Positions 12,683 to 28,360 of a stretch of 64,000 nucleotides of DNA are shown in pieces; within the stretch, counting starts at the first letter, position 1; every line of letters starts with the position of its first letter. The stretch is from Halocaridina rubra. Lineage: Eukaryota; Arthropoda; Malacostraca; Decapoda; Atyidae. The translations under genes were made by a program, and so were the position numbers. The notes beneath the pieces were generated by a model. The model saw only the letters and a program-made list of their open reading frames with translations, made no database searches and had not been told where the DNA came from. Location of the stretch: the NCBI GenBank assembly GCA_037179515.1, contig JAXCGZ010003871.1, positions 86,176 to 150,175 of the forward strand. The letters are read 5' to 3'.

Positions 12683-12896
12683 TATACTGTACTCATAAGT
12701 CTTGGGCTCTTGAATAGTAGATACATATATATATATACCTAGTTCGCTTTACACGCGTATAATCCGCAAAATTGCAATAACGCCCCTAAAAAATAATAGT
12801 AAAAAAATACGAAATTCGCGAATAACACCCATGCAAAGAAATTAGAAAAAACATTTCATTTTAGTAAATAACCGCCTTGGAGTCACTTTTCCGCCA

Positions 12897-13575
12897 TGCT
12901 CCTCCTCTTCTACCGTTTAACGTGATCGGATATTATGACGATAATGGAAAAAAGCATTAAGAACAAACAGCAAACAAACTTGCGATATAACGTCGTCAGG
13001 GAAATAGCGTGCGATGGTGCATCAGCTGATACATAGGCGGCAAAACGTTTTGGTTTGAGGTTCATTCTCCCGCATCCTCCTCCTCTTCTACTGCTTAATG
13101 CGATCGGATATTATGAAGAGAATTGAAAAAAGCATTAAGAACAAACTTGCGATATAATATCGTCGGGGAAATAGTGTGCGAGGGTGCATCAGCTGATACG
13201 GAGGCGGCAAAACGTTTGCAGATAGGGGTTTGTTCTCCCTCATCCTCCTCATCTTCTACCGCTTAATGCGATTGGATATTATGAAGAAAATTGAAAAAAA
13301 GCATCAAGAACAAACAGCAAACAAACTTGCGATATAATATAGTCAGGGATATTGCATGCGAGGGTGCATCAGCTTATACAGAGGTGGCAAAACGTTTGCA
13401 GATAGATGTTTGGCCTCCCACATCCTCCTTCTCTTCTACCGCTTAATGCGTTCGGAAATTATGAAGAGAATTGAAAAAAAGCATTAAGAACAAACAGCAA
13501 ACAAACTTGCTATATAATATCATCAGGGAAATAGCATGCAAGGGTGCATCTGCTGATACGGAGGAGGCAAAACTT
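12897..13575 (+). repeat. Tandem array of about 180-bp monomers, four copies
   Basis: Four consecutive monomers start near 12897, 13076, 13246 and 13425. Each contains tcctcctcttctaccgc, gatcggatattatgaaga, gcattaagaacaaacagc and gcatcagctgatacggagg. Copy 2 lacks about 10 bp (cagcaaacaa), making it about 170 bp; the last copy is cut short. Monomers look roughly 85-90% identical by eye. The flank at 12741-12830 (ttcgctttacacgcg) has a transposon-end look but no clear partner. Confidence 0.85.
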
Positions 13576-13901
13576 TGCATCCTCGTGCTCACCGCCACCA
13601 TGCATGTCCCAGTGTATGCCTGCTGCCCACCGCATAGTGGAGTGCATTAGTTTGTTTACTGTACAGCAAATCTATATATCTTTTATACCGTACACTATTT
13701 GCATGTTAATATAAATAACTACATATGTACTTATAAAATATGTTTTTCTTATCTCATATCTTTGGTATAGTGTGTCTATGTATGGTTGTGAAATGTATCT
13801 ATGCCCATTCTCATTGTTTCTTATGGGAAATGACTTGTTACATTACACGAAAATTACAATACGCGCCACTGCTGAGAACCTATCTTCGTGTTATTATAAG
13901 A

Positions 13902-17800
<3,899 letters not shown>

Positions 17801-17801
<1 letters not shown>

Positions 17802-19069
17802 ACTGAGTTCAACACCAAGAGGGGGCCATTACATAATACACCATCATCATTATACCAAAGTAAAATGCATTTTTGGTAAATTTTCAAGTGCTCCAGTTAA
17901 ACAGTCATTATTTATGTGTTAGAATTATCGTATAATGGGCCCACGAAGTCCCGGCCACCCTAAGGGGTGGATATCGATAACGAATTATCATACATCGGCA
18001 TCAGAAGATTTCAAACGCTCTAGCTAATCATATCAATATCTCATAGAATGGTAATTATATGCTGCAGAACTTTTCAAACGCTTTGGCTAAGGTGGTCTCA
18101 TTAACTCAACTTCACCCTGCTACGAGATAAGGGGAGGAGCTTAGAATGTTATTGCGGCAGCCATACTAGAAGAGGAAGGAGTGTACCATTTGCTTTGATT
18201 GGAATTATTCTATTGTTACTTTTATTGTTTTACATCTTAAGCCCGGAAAAATGAAGTTAAAAACATCAAGAATTATTCCTGCCAAGACCACAGATGTTGG
18301 AAGTGTTTATTTTTTACGATACGTGATATAAATGTTTATGCCAGTAGTCAACAGAAAGGGCTTGCCCTTGGCATTCTTCTAGGAATCGAGTAAAGGTAAT
18401 TTATTAGGTATTATACCTTTAAAATGGTAACAAAAGTGAGGCAAATTATTATTTACATTTCCAATCAGGAGTTGCTTGAATTATAATGTTTTGGGGTTGG
18501 TTAGATTACTTCACCCCCAGCTGGAAAACAAGGTGATATTATTTGTTTTGGTTTTAGATATATATTTGATGGTAAATATTTTCATCTCAATCATTGAGAG
18601 TGTGTAAGGAAACATTTACTCCAGAGTCAATTATGCCATACACTGAGATGATGATCAGTTATTAGGAGTGGAGACTATGGAACACCTACAGTTTAGCGAG
18701 GCATACCATTGTTCCACCAATTCTCTAGTCAAAACCCACCAATAGATGGCGATAGGCTCTGACTAGAACCTAACCTAACCTAAATGTTCACTAATTGAAA
18801 AGTCTGAACTAGAATGACCGAGGGTCGACCGTGGGTGGCGGGTCAAGGTCAGGTTAGGGTCGAACTACTTACCTGAGTGGAGGGATGAGGTCGTTTAGCG
18901 GCATGCTCCGCTAAACTGTAAACTACCCGGAGACTATTATAGACTCTTGATGTTACAGAATTTATGCTAGGAGGCCTCAATGGCCAAAGAGTAAGCAGAT
19001 TATAAAATAACTGTGGATATTCAGTTTTGTTCAATGACTTCTGTAAATTATGGGTAAATATGTACACTA
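17801..19069. other. Intergenic with small internal repeats
   Basis: The phrase ttcaaacgctctagctaa near 18010 recurs as ttcaaacgctttggctaa near 18072. CCTAACCTAACCTAA occurs near 18770-18782. No gene is visible. Confidence 0.5.
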
Positions 19070-19418
19070 GGACCCGTCTCACTTTTGAGGTGATAATGGT
19101 ATTTTTCCTATTGTTGTTGATGTGTTTTTAGAGCATTTTATATCGAAACCATCAGAAGTTTATACAAATTAAACCCATCATAACCAAACCTAACCTAAAA
19201 ATAGTAATTTACGACAGTTTTTAAGATCAGCTCCATACAAAAAAAAAAAAAAACCATAGGGATATATGTTGAAAGTTACCATTTTTGAGGCTAGAGTATG
19301 TTAGGTTTGGTTAGATCAGGTTAACGTACAGTTTCCGATGGTTATCAAGGTCACATCCATTAAAAAACATCAAAAACCATAGGAAAAATATAATTTTCAC
19401 CCCCAATGAGACAGGCCC
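19070..19418. mobile_element. Foldback/inverted-repeat element, about 350 bp
   Basis: The left arm 19070-19197 (gacccgtctcac, tatttttcctat, gaaaccatcag, aaccaaacctaac) is matched in inverted order by 19298-19418 (gttaggtttggtt, ccgatggttat, ataggaaaaat, gagacaggccc). Arms are about 120 bp and diverged; a poly-A run near 19240 lies in the spacer. Flanks show no clear target duplication. Confidence 0.65.
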
Positions 19419-19739
19419 AATTGTAATAAGTTTACCAAATCATGTTATACGTTCAAAACCATTTTTAGTAGTTTAGTATCTTTTGGTTTTCATTGAATCA
19501 TTAAATATTCCAAGTTGTCGTGTTAGGTTTGGTATATTTTGATGGTAGCTTCTTGGGTGCTAAGCCCATATTTTTGGTGTTCCATTTTTTTGATGGACAT
19601 TTTGGTGCTAAGTAGATTATTATATTGTGAAAAGCTACCTATTCCATCTATTTTTACAAAACAGATGAAAATATTTATATTGTAATAATGACGATTTATG
19701 AACTAGCTATTTATTTAAATGAAATTTCTTGACATTACT

Positions 19740-20240
19740 TGATTACACGGTAATTAGTCATCCTTATTTCTAATACGATCATTAGTTTGTAATTATTTTT
19801 TCTAAGATTGAAGCCATCAACACTGTTTAATTTTTTATTAATTTTAATATTAGTTTGACTGCAGTAAATAACTGATGTAGTGGAATATCCCTACACCAGC
19901 TTATTATTGACATATCATCTTCCTGTTGAAATAATGTATAACAGAATATAAACAACACTTATTTTTTGGTTGTTTACTGTTAAAGCACTTGACTTTATGG
20001 AACAAAATCTGGATACTTGTTGATCAATGGATATTTCATGAACTCACCATTAGATTATGAAAATCTGTGTAGAGCATTTATTTATAAATTTATTCACAAT
20101 AAAATTCTTGAGAAGTTTCATTTATAGACTTATTTTTTGTTCTACTATTGTAACTGATAGCATTCAGAAAAGTCATATGTAATTGTTACCCATGATTATA
20201 TGTTTATAGCTTTACAGCTCATGACAGGTTGCTTTTTTAT
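19740..20240 (+). repeat. Old dispersed direct repeat, copy 1
   Basis: An ordered series of phrases recurs at 23910-24400: atcattagttt, taaataactga versus gtaagtaactga, aaagcacttga, tgatcaa, gaactcac, and catgattatatgt. Identity is low, so this is an ancient duplication or two copies of one degenerate element. Confidence 0.4.
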
Positions 20241-20431
20241 TATTCTATTTTTACGTGAGCTGCAAGATAATTAAAATCATCCTTGTAGAGGAATCTAGTA
20301 GACTTGTCATTTTTTCCATCACTCAGTCATGAATAATTATACTGTATTCATTTAAGTTTCCTTCTTTGAATCTAGTTGCATATAACATATGATTTGTGTT
20401 TTAGAATTTAGTTCTGGTGATTTAGTCAGTG

Positions 20432-20760
20432 AGGAGATCAAAGGCGCTGGAAGACTTGAAGAACTTCCTTCTAGTCAGTCGGCCATTTGAAGTATCTAAT
20501 TTTGCGAATCTTGACTCTCTGGAACAAGGTCCTCGGACTTTTCCGTTTCTTTGTCTTCATTTGTGCTGGAACTTGGGGGTCTTCTGTCATTTTGTCGAAG
20601 GTCATTTCATAGTGGTGCCCTTTTGGAGTTGACAGCGGTATCATAGGCGATTCCGAAGACAAAAAAGATAAATGCATCAGCTGTCGTAATGCCGGTCATA
20701 TTTGCTGGAAAAGCTCGGTCCTTTAATGTTGGAAAACAGTTGTCGTTGTTCATGAAGTTG
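20432..20760 (-). pseudogene. Unidentified coding-like relic beside a LINE fragment
   Basis: On the - strand, 39 codons are open (NFMNNDNCFPTLKDRAFPANM and onwards), then TGA, then 32 codons (NDLRQNDRRPPSSSTNEDKE) to TAG. It abuts the 3' end of the CR1-like fragment at 20770. On the + strand the same DNA reads CISCRNAGHICWK, resembling an incomplete CCHC zinc knuckle, so the true coding strand is unclear. I do not recognise the protein. Confidence 0.25.
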
Positions 20761-20769
20761 TAATTCGTT

Positions 20770-21320
20770 GTGATTACCTAATTGTGTTTACGGGAAAGAG
20801 CCCAAAGCTCGTATCTTCCCGTCTCCTGATCGGTTCCATATTAGACTTAGTGATACTTATCATACCTGTCCTTAAAACTATGGATTGAGATAGCATTAAC
20901 TACCTCCTCGCTTAGCCAATTCCAATTATCAACTACTCTTACACTGAAAAAGTATTTCCTTACATCCTGCAAAGAAGTTTTCTTACGAAGCTTCAAACTA
21001 TGACCTCTAGTTCTAGAGCCAGCCATATCAAAATATCCATCCCTATCCACTCTATCATAACCATGAAGGAATTTAAAGACTGTCACCATATCCCCCTCAC
21101 TCTTCTAGCTTCGAGTGATGGTAAGTCTAATTCCCTCAGCCTCTCATCATAACTGAGATTGCGTATTTGTGGCACCAGTTTCGTGGCATGTCTTTGAACT
21201 TTTTCAAGCTTAGCTATGTGCTTTTTCAAGTGCAGATTCCAAAAGGGGGCTGCATATTCGAGTTTTGGCCTCACATAGGTTACATAAATATTTCTGAACA
21301 TTTCCTTGTCCATGTGCCCA
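20770..21320 (-). mobile_element. CR1-like LINE, 3'-end fragment of the reverse transcriptase ORF
   Basis: The translation reads YVRPKLEYAAPFWN (thumb region), then ATKLVPQIRNLSYDERL, then after a frameshift MVTVFKFLHGYD, GHSLKLRKKTSL and NWNWLSEEVV, ending in a stop. This order is the C terminus of CR1/Rex-like non-LTR retrotransposon polymerases. A one-base frameshift lies at the G run near 21090. The element is severely 5'-truncated: no endonuclease or palm domain. Its 3' terminus (aattaggtaatcac, read on the - strand) is shared with the copies ending at 35714 and 49016. Confidence 0.85.
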
Positions 21321-23350
21321 CCCCTTTGTTAGCTCCATTGGTAGGGGTAGTTGGAATGATATGGAATAGGCACATTAAATGTTTGGGTCATATCGACTTT
21401 TATAGGCACTGAGAGTTAATAATTGTACCGGAAATCATCCTTGCTACTGAAGATCTTACTGCATTAATCCTTCCTCGATAAGTGCAGTCTCTTTGACCTT
21501 TGTCGTTGCCGATCAAAGGTCAGGGACCGCGCTAAGGATTATTGCTCTGAAAATAAACATTGAAGCTCGCCGCCTGCTTCTTGAGAAAAGATACGAGATT
21601 TTCACCTTCGTTTGTTCTTGCCACTGACCAAAGGGTGAGTAGATAGGTCAAAAAGAATTATAAAAGAAATAAAGTGAGAAAGAATAATTCATATATACTC
21701 TCTACTTATTTCAATATGGTATAAAGTAATTTTAAAATGAAATTCGCCAAAATTCGGCCGTATGGTTTGGCCGTGGAAGTCTAATTTATTTACGGCCAGT
21801 CATTTTTGTATACGGCCAAATTTAAGGATCTGGCCACCCTGGTTTTCATAGTGCCTTTGTAAGTAACAGAGATTTCTATCTCAGATTAATTATGTACTAC
21901 ATTGACATGATATTATGCTTAGCTGTGAGGGGGAAGATTTTCTTGTATTTCCTGTATGTTGTAGTTGGTGATTCGACACATGTTTTGTGTTATGTGAAAA
22001 ATATGGCATACAGTATTTGTAGCACATAATCGTCGTAAGAGCTGACTAGGAAGGTCTATCCGTTTTGTTGGGGGAAAAATGATTCTACCTCCGTATTCCA
22101 TAGTTTACTATAAGGGACGAGACAAAGAGCTGGCAGTCCCAACCTCCCTGAATTTGTTTTCTATTCACGGAACAAGAGACTTGAGGAGGTATAGAGTAAG
22201 ATGAAGTTAGTTTCAGCTGGATATGACATCATTGTTAAAAGAAGTCATATGTAAAGCAAGTACAAATGAGATTACAATAAGAGAGAGAAAAAGCTGTGGT
22301 GTTTGTAAACTTGGAAGACACCGAAATTTTTCGAAAATTTGAGCCCCATTTTGTAATGATGATGGAATATGTTTACTGGGGATATAGATAGAAACTTTTA
22401 AAATAGTTTCCATTAGTGTCTATAACTGGATGATTATAACCCTGTATGAGGCTGGATATGATAGTAAAGTCCTCTTTGAGGTCATATTATTTACAATATG
22501 AAAAGTTGTGAAATTTTCATCACCCAAATGATCACTATATAAACAGATTTAATTTTTTGTTTTACAGGTTTCATTTGCTGGATGCTTTTTGGAATGCAGT
22601 ACAAACTAAGGCCATTTTTATTAATGCCATAGAAGATGTTTGATGCAGATTTTGAATGATATCTGGACATAGCAGTGAAAGATGAGTGAAGGTTTCTAAA
22701 TTTGTTTTTGTTTGCAATTTTGCATCAACATATGGTACTGTATATATGGTATGTTATGTGATTTTTGTTTTCCTATATATTACTTAACTTGCCTTATATT
22801 TCAGGAAGTACCAAGCTAATGCAGACCTCCCTTATACATTGTCCTTTGGAGTGACTAGTACCCTTTAATTCAGGATTCTGGGATCTCAGACTGGACAAAA
22901 TAATCGCAGATAAGTACAGTATAGATTTCTTAATTTATATTGTTTCATTTTTGAAATTAAATTTGTTTCGTGGTTTGTGCGAAAATATTAACCAAAGTTT
23001 TATATTATACATCAAGCAATAACACAGTCCTTCCATTTGCAGTAACACAAGACTCCTAAACATCAAGATGAACATACAGTGGAGACTGCAATCAACATAT
23101 CACCAAGGATTATGATGGAGTATATCATCTATGAACATACTGTGTCTCAAAGCCATCTGAAATGCCTCATCTCTTTAAATAGTGTTGTTTATCATTGTTC
23201 TAGAGCATATATATGAAGAATCTATTTCGTAATTTTAGACATTGAAAATCTACTCATTAAGACAGTACTGTACATGTCACCTCTAGAAAAATTAGTCTCT
23301 CTCTCAGCTACAATTCATTTCAGGTGGCTACAAAGGACCTCTTTAATCAG

Positions 23351-23354
<4 letters not shown>
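21321..23354. other. Intergenic, no gene seen
   Basis: AT-rich. The stretch 21755-21840 repeats ggccgta/acggcca motifs in both orientations and may be a small remnant element. Nothing else is supported. Confidence 0.5.

Positions 23355-23432
<78 letters not shown>
23355..23432 (+). repeat. (TA)n microsatellite
   Basis: About 78 bp of TA dinucleotides. Confidence 0.97.
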
Positions 23433-23435
<3 letters not shown>

Positions 23436-23909
23436 TATGTAATTCTTAGAGAGTCAGATGTTGATTTTACTATTGAAATTATTCCTACTATGCACAGTCA
23501 TATAAAGAATTGCTTAAAATATAAAGATACATTCATCTTGAATATGTTAAATACACATTTTTACTTATCAATTGAGACCTGCAGTTGTATATTAATGCTT
23601 AATATAATAATGTGTTTAAGTTGTACGAGAGGTCTTTTCTGATTCTTTATATTATTGTGTTTAAGCACTCGTCACTTACATTTGGTATACTGTATCATTA
23701 TTTCAAAAGGAAGATACGATATCACATTTATTAATAGCTAAATCAATAGCAATCACTCAAGTCATTCGTTCATAGTAAAATACTGTTTTCATTTTGGCTT
23801 ACGATAACTTTGTCCTGGTAGTAATGTCTTAAGAACTAACCAGTTATATATAGATGGAAATTTTTTATTTTTCTTGCTACAATTTTATAGAATATTAACC
23901 TCAGTGCTA

Positions 23910-24400
23910 ATATACAGTCTTTATTCTATCATTAGTTTTTCAAAGATTCAAGTCTTCAGTTTAATTTAATTTTAGATTAATTATAGCATTTATTATACTG
24001 CTGTAAGTAACTGAACTATCGGAACAGGTAATGATTTCTTAAAGTTTCTACTTGCTCCTTATTATTAAAATATTATATCTTCCATTTTAGATAATGCATA
24101 TTTATATATAACAACATGCAATTTTTATTTTTAGATGTTTTTGTGAAAGCACTTGAAAGCATGGGAGCATTTCTCAATACTTTGTGATCAAGAGATAGTA
24201 CTTAGGAACTCACTTTGCAAAATTATGCAACATTGAGTAATGTATTTATTTTTCAACTTAATTTTCTATATGATGTATAATATGTGAATATTGTTTTAAT
24301 TATTTAATATGTTAATGTTATTCTAAGAGATAGCAGTCATGAATTTCTTATGCAAATGTGACTCATGATTATATGTGCTTTTACAACAACACAAGATAAC
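23910..24400 (+). repeat. Old dispersed direct repeat, copy 2
   Basis: Partner of 19740-20240, about 4.17 kb downstream in the same orientation. The flanks 23433-23909 and 24401-25439 hold no gene that I can see. Confidence 0.4.
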
Positions 24401-25439
24401 CATAGTTTATGAATTATTCAGTTTCAACTTCGGTATTATATTTGAATATGAGTAAATGCAGAAAGGCCTAACATAAATATACTTTACTCTCCAAGAATAG
24501 TGCTCTTCACATTATTTTGTTTTCCCATAAGTTATGGTAGTTTTTGACATCTATGCAGGTTTTGTTGTAAGTCAGTATACACCTCTCTGGAAACCACTTA
24601 TGGAGAGTTGTCAACCATTATGATATGCATTTCTCTGTTTTGATTATGTATGTATTTGTTGTAAATTTCTGTGCATTTGATATTTACGAAATGAAATGGA
24701 GTGTTCATTAATTCAGCTGTCATGAAACCATGGCTTATAGATTTACATTCTCACATTACAATTGCAGGATAGGTATTATCGCGTTTATAGAAGGCTCTTT
24801 TAAGCTCAGATAATGCAATTCCTATTGCCATTTTTTCAGGGCTCTGAATCCTAAAAAAATATATTCTTTGAAGATTTTTACCGTGAAACCAGTCAAACTT
24901 TAATTTCTAATTTGTATTTTATTAACTAGTTTGATATTTCTTTATGTAATGCAGTATCCTATCCTTGTTATATACTACAGTACTTTATTAGAATAGCATA
25001 ATTACTTGATATATTATTATTATTATTATTATTTCATTTTTCTTAGTAATCATTATTACTATTGTCATCATCATGTTACTTGGAGCTATTTCCTATTCAT
25101 GAATTATATAAAGAATTTAAAAAACAAAAAGTAATAGCATACAAAGTAATTTATTTTGATGTTTTTGCTTAGGTTTCATGATATAACTTGGACCTCATTG
25201 AAATATACTAACACTGTGGCTATTAAGTGCAGAAATTATCTTAGATAACAATAACTTCAAAGCTGCAAAACTACTATAAATATAATTGATTATGAATTCA
25301 TTAATCTTTTGCTATTTACAACTTTGTCATGATTATTGAACACTCCTTTTCATTCTTGTGTCATAATTTTTGTCACTCAGTTTTTTTTTCATGCAACTAA
25401 TAACAGTAGGAGGTAGATTACTAACAAAGGAAATATGTG

Positions 25440-26045
25440 TAACCCTATGGCCATGCCTCCTGAGTAGGCATGAGATGGGGAGCAGCAAGGGAGTGCCTGC
25501 TGCTGGACTTGGTGTTCTCTCCCTCTAGGAAGCCAGACCTGGCACAGAGTAAGGAGAGTGCACATGGTCCTTTCTTTCACCCAAAAATGGTTATTGAGTC
25601 AAGTACTAAGTACTGAAATAGCATTTATATCTTCATAGCCAAGTATATAAAATCACTAACTTGATTATAAGGCAATTGTAATCAACATAGTGAAAATTGA
25701 ATGTATGTTGAGGTAGACAAGTTCTTTAGAGAGATTGCTTAATCTGATGTAAATAGGAAAAGTTTTGTTTTTACGGAAGTATGATTTTTTGTAAGTTTCA
25801 AACATGTCCATGAAAAAAAAGGAACTTTAAGAGAGAAGTTCTTGTATGTTGTAGAAATGAAGCAAAAAATTGATGTATAGTGAGTGGTAAAATACTACTA
25901 TTTACTTGATGTAATGCATGTATTTATTTTTAATGTATCAACCAATACTGCTCTTATCATTGGTGCATGCTAAAATATATATCTTTTATGGATTCTAATT
26001 CTGATGTGAGTGGCAGTATCTTTATAGTAACTTATGTTAATACTT
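25440..26045 (+). repeat. Left arm of a roughly 600-bp inverted repeat
   Basis: Starting at ccctatggccatgcctcctg, this arm is present in inverted orientation at 32685-33290. Alignable blocks include the gagatggggagcagcaag segment, the gcaggtc/gaccaggc region, ccatttttgggtgaaag (inverted), ttctttagagagattgc, acttgatgt and the region around ttctgatgt. Similarity drops steadily inward, beyond about 26045. Confidence 0.8.
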
Positions 26046-26868
26046 TTGACATCCGAACGATATTTGTGAAATGTTACCTATAAGTATGTATTGTTACCTG
26101 TTGTTGCACATACTTCTCTTTACTCCTTTTGTGCTATATGAAAATTATCTGATCCCTAATAATGATTATAAAAGTAATATTATTTCTTTAATATTTGAAG
26201 TTGAAACTGTAGCAAATCCAATGTCATTTATTACGAGTATTTTTTAAAGTAATTTAATATTCAAAATTTATGATTTAACTCTTGACATTTTAGGGCATGA
26301 GTGACCCCATATTAATGTATCTCTCTGAGATGTTCGTCTATAGCGTGCGTATGAGAATATTATAGTGATATTATATGACTGAATTATTAGAAGTCGTTGG
26401 CTTAATCACATTTGCTACCAACCTTTTATGGCCCTGGAAGAGTTTTGTGCAATTATTTTATGCTTGACTCAAAAGTTCTTTAGGGGGAGACCGGTATGGT
26501 GTTTAAGCTTTTGTGTTTTGTACTCAGAATTCACGTTTTTTTTTATGCTAGGATAGGAGAGAAAACGGTGACCTGACTATTTGGGGTTAAGAACATGCCT
26601 ACCTTAGGCATTAGTCATGAAGAGCCTACGCTGGCCACCTCTTACACATGAATAATGTAGTTGCGAATGTAATGCTATTAGGTTTATTTTTATAATTCCA
26701 TATAATTTTTAACTTTTAATTAAATGGTGTTGTCTTTCGAGGACTGCAGTTCTTTAGAGTAATAGTTATTCAGTTATTAGATTATCTTCATTAATAATGT
26801 ATAATCTGTTATATTTTTGATGGATGTGCAATAACCACAGCTGTGTATATATTTTTTATTTTGCTAGA

Positions 26869-27446
26869 GAATACTTATTTTTGGCACTATCTGAGACAGC
26901 TGTATCCTTATAATATTTGCATATTGTTTTAATTTTGTAAATTTGTCTGTTTTTAATTTTTGGTTCTAGTATTGTCTTTGTTTTAACTTGGTGGGTTTAT
27001 TTCTGACTGCTCTGGTTTCTCATTAGACTGGTTACCTTGAAGGTTGTTGATATTGAAGAATTTTCTCTTCCAGGCAGCCTGTTGCATGTGAAAATACTAA
27101 TGCATTTACTTTATATTCCTATCATAGAGTTTGATGACATTTGAAACAATGAAATCTCAGCTTATCACATCAAAAGGTCCTGAGCTCTTTTCCTTTTTAT
27201 TTTTGGTTTGTAGAACTTCTCTTCTACTTGATCTACTAAAGAAAGAGAGAGTAGGGAGTGCTGAATCTGCCATATTTTAATTCCTGTAAAGTCAGTGGGC
27301 TATGTCAGCACACTATTAATTTCAGATAGCTGATAAGATGGTATGAGACTTTGATAAGGGCCTCGGTTCTTTTCAATACCTCATCTATTTGGGGAAAAAG
27401 GCTGGGAGAGTTTAAACAGTCATTGAGGTGGTTTCTCGAAGTCATG
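26869..27446 (+). repeat. 578-bp tandem duplication, unit 1
   Basis: It matches 27447-28024 with a constant offset of 577-578 bp and only scattered substitutions (for example gcatattgttttaa versus gtatattgtttaaa). It looks like about 97% identity by eye. Confidence 0.92.
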
Positions 27447-28024
27447 GAATACATATTTTTGGCACTATCTGAGACAGCTATATCCTTATAATATTTGTAT
27501 ATTGTTTAAATTTTGTAAATTTGTCTGTTTTTAATTTTTGGTTCTAGTATTGTCTTTGTTTTAACTGGATGAGTTTATTTCTGACTGCTCTGGTTTCTCA
27601 TTAGACTGGTTACCGTGAAGGTTCTTGATATTGAAGAATTTTCTCTTCCAGGCAGCCTGTTGCATGTGAAAATACTAATGCATTTACTTTATATTCCTGT
27701 CATAGAGTTTGATGATATTTGAAACAATGAAATCTCAGCTTATCACATCAAAAGGTCCTGAGCTCTTTTCCTTTTTATTTTTGGTTTGTAGAACTTCTCT
27801 TCTACTTGATCTACTAAAGAAAGAGAGAGTAGGGAGTGCTGAATCTGCCATATTTTAATTCCTGTAAAGTCAGTGGGCTATGTCAGTACACTATTAATTT
27901 CTGATAGCTGATAAGATGGTATGAGACTTTGATAGGGCCTCAGTTCTTTTCAATACCTCATCTAGTTGGGGAAAAAGGCTGGGAGTGTTTAAACAATCAT
28001 TGAGGTAGGATCTCAAAGTCATGG
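27447..28024 (+). repeat. 578-bp tandem duplication, unit 2
   Basis: Second unit, running head to tail with unit 1. Each unit ends at gtcatgga. On the - strand it holds remnants of open frames (MADSALPTLSFFSRSSR). Confidence 0.92.
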
Positions 28025-28200
28025 ATGTTGGTGTTTGCTCTGTTATCTCTGGACTTTAGGTGGATTCCCATTTCTTTCATTTCTATGCATTTAGTAGGCT
28101 TAGAAGTTGTTGCTCCTTCTCAGAGGATGGTTTGCCAAAGTTTCCTATTTCTTGCAGTGGTTTCTAAGTTGTTTAATGTCAGTGTCACAGTTCTTCATGT

Positions 28201-28360
28201 GAATGTTTAGGACATATTTGCATTTTTTCTATTGTCCACTTCTTTTGTTTGCGTTTATCAAGATAGGAGTGGATGTCTTTCAGCAGGTATTCGTCTTTCT
28301 TGTACTTGGTATTGAGCCATGCACTCTATACAGTCATTCATATAGTGTGAGCAGTACATT
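28201..28360 (-). pseudogene. Decayed unidentified coding relic inside the inverted-repeat segment
   Basis: On the - strand about 50 codons are open: SAWLNTKYKKDEYLLKDIHS, then YLDKRKQKKWTIEKMQICPK, to a stop. Charge and composition look protein-like, while the + strand frames are T-rich and hydrophobic as expected of an antisense strand. No family is recognised. Confidence 0.35.

Noticed and set aside
12741..13890. A pogo/Tigger-like transposon enclosing the 180-bp array
   Set aside because: The phrases ttcgctttacacgcg and acattacacgaaaattac look like transposon ends, but they run in the same direction rather than as inverted repeats.
20555..20700. A retroviral-type zinc knuckle on the + strand
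   Set aside because: The last Cys is missing and the surrounding frame contains stops; kept only as a remark.
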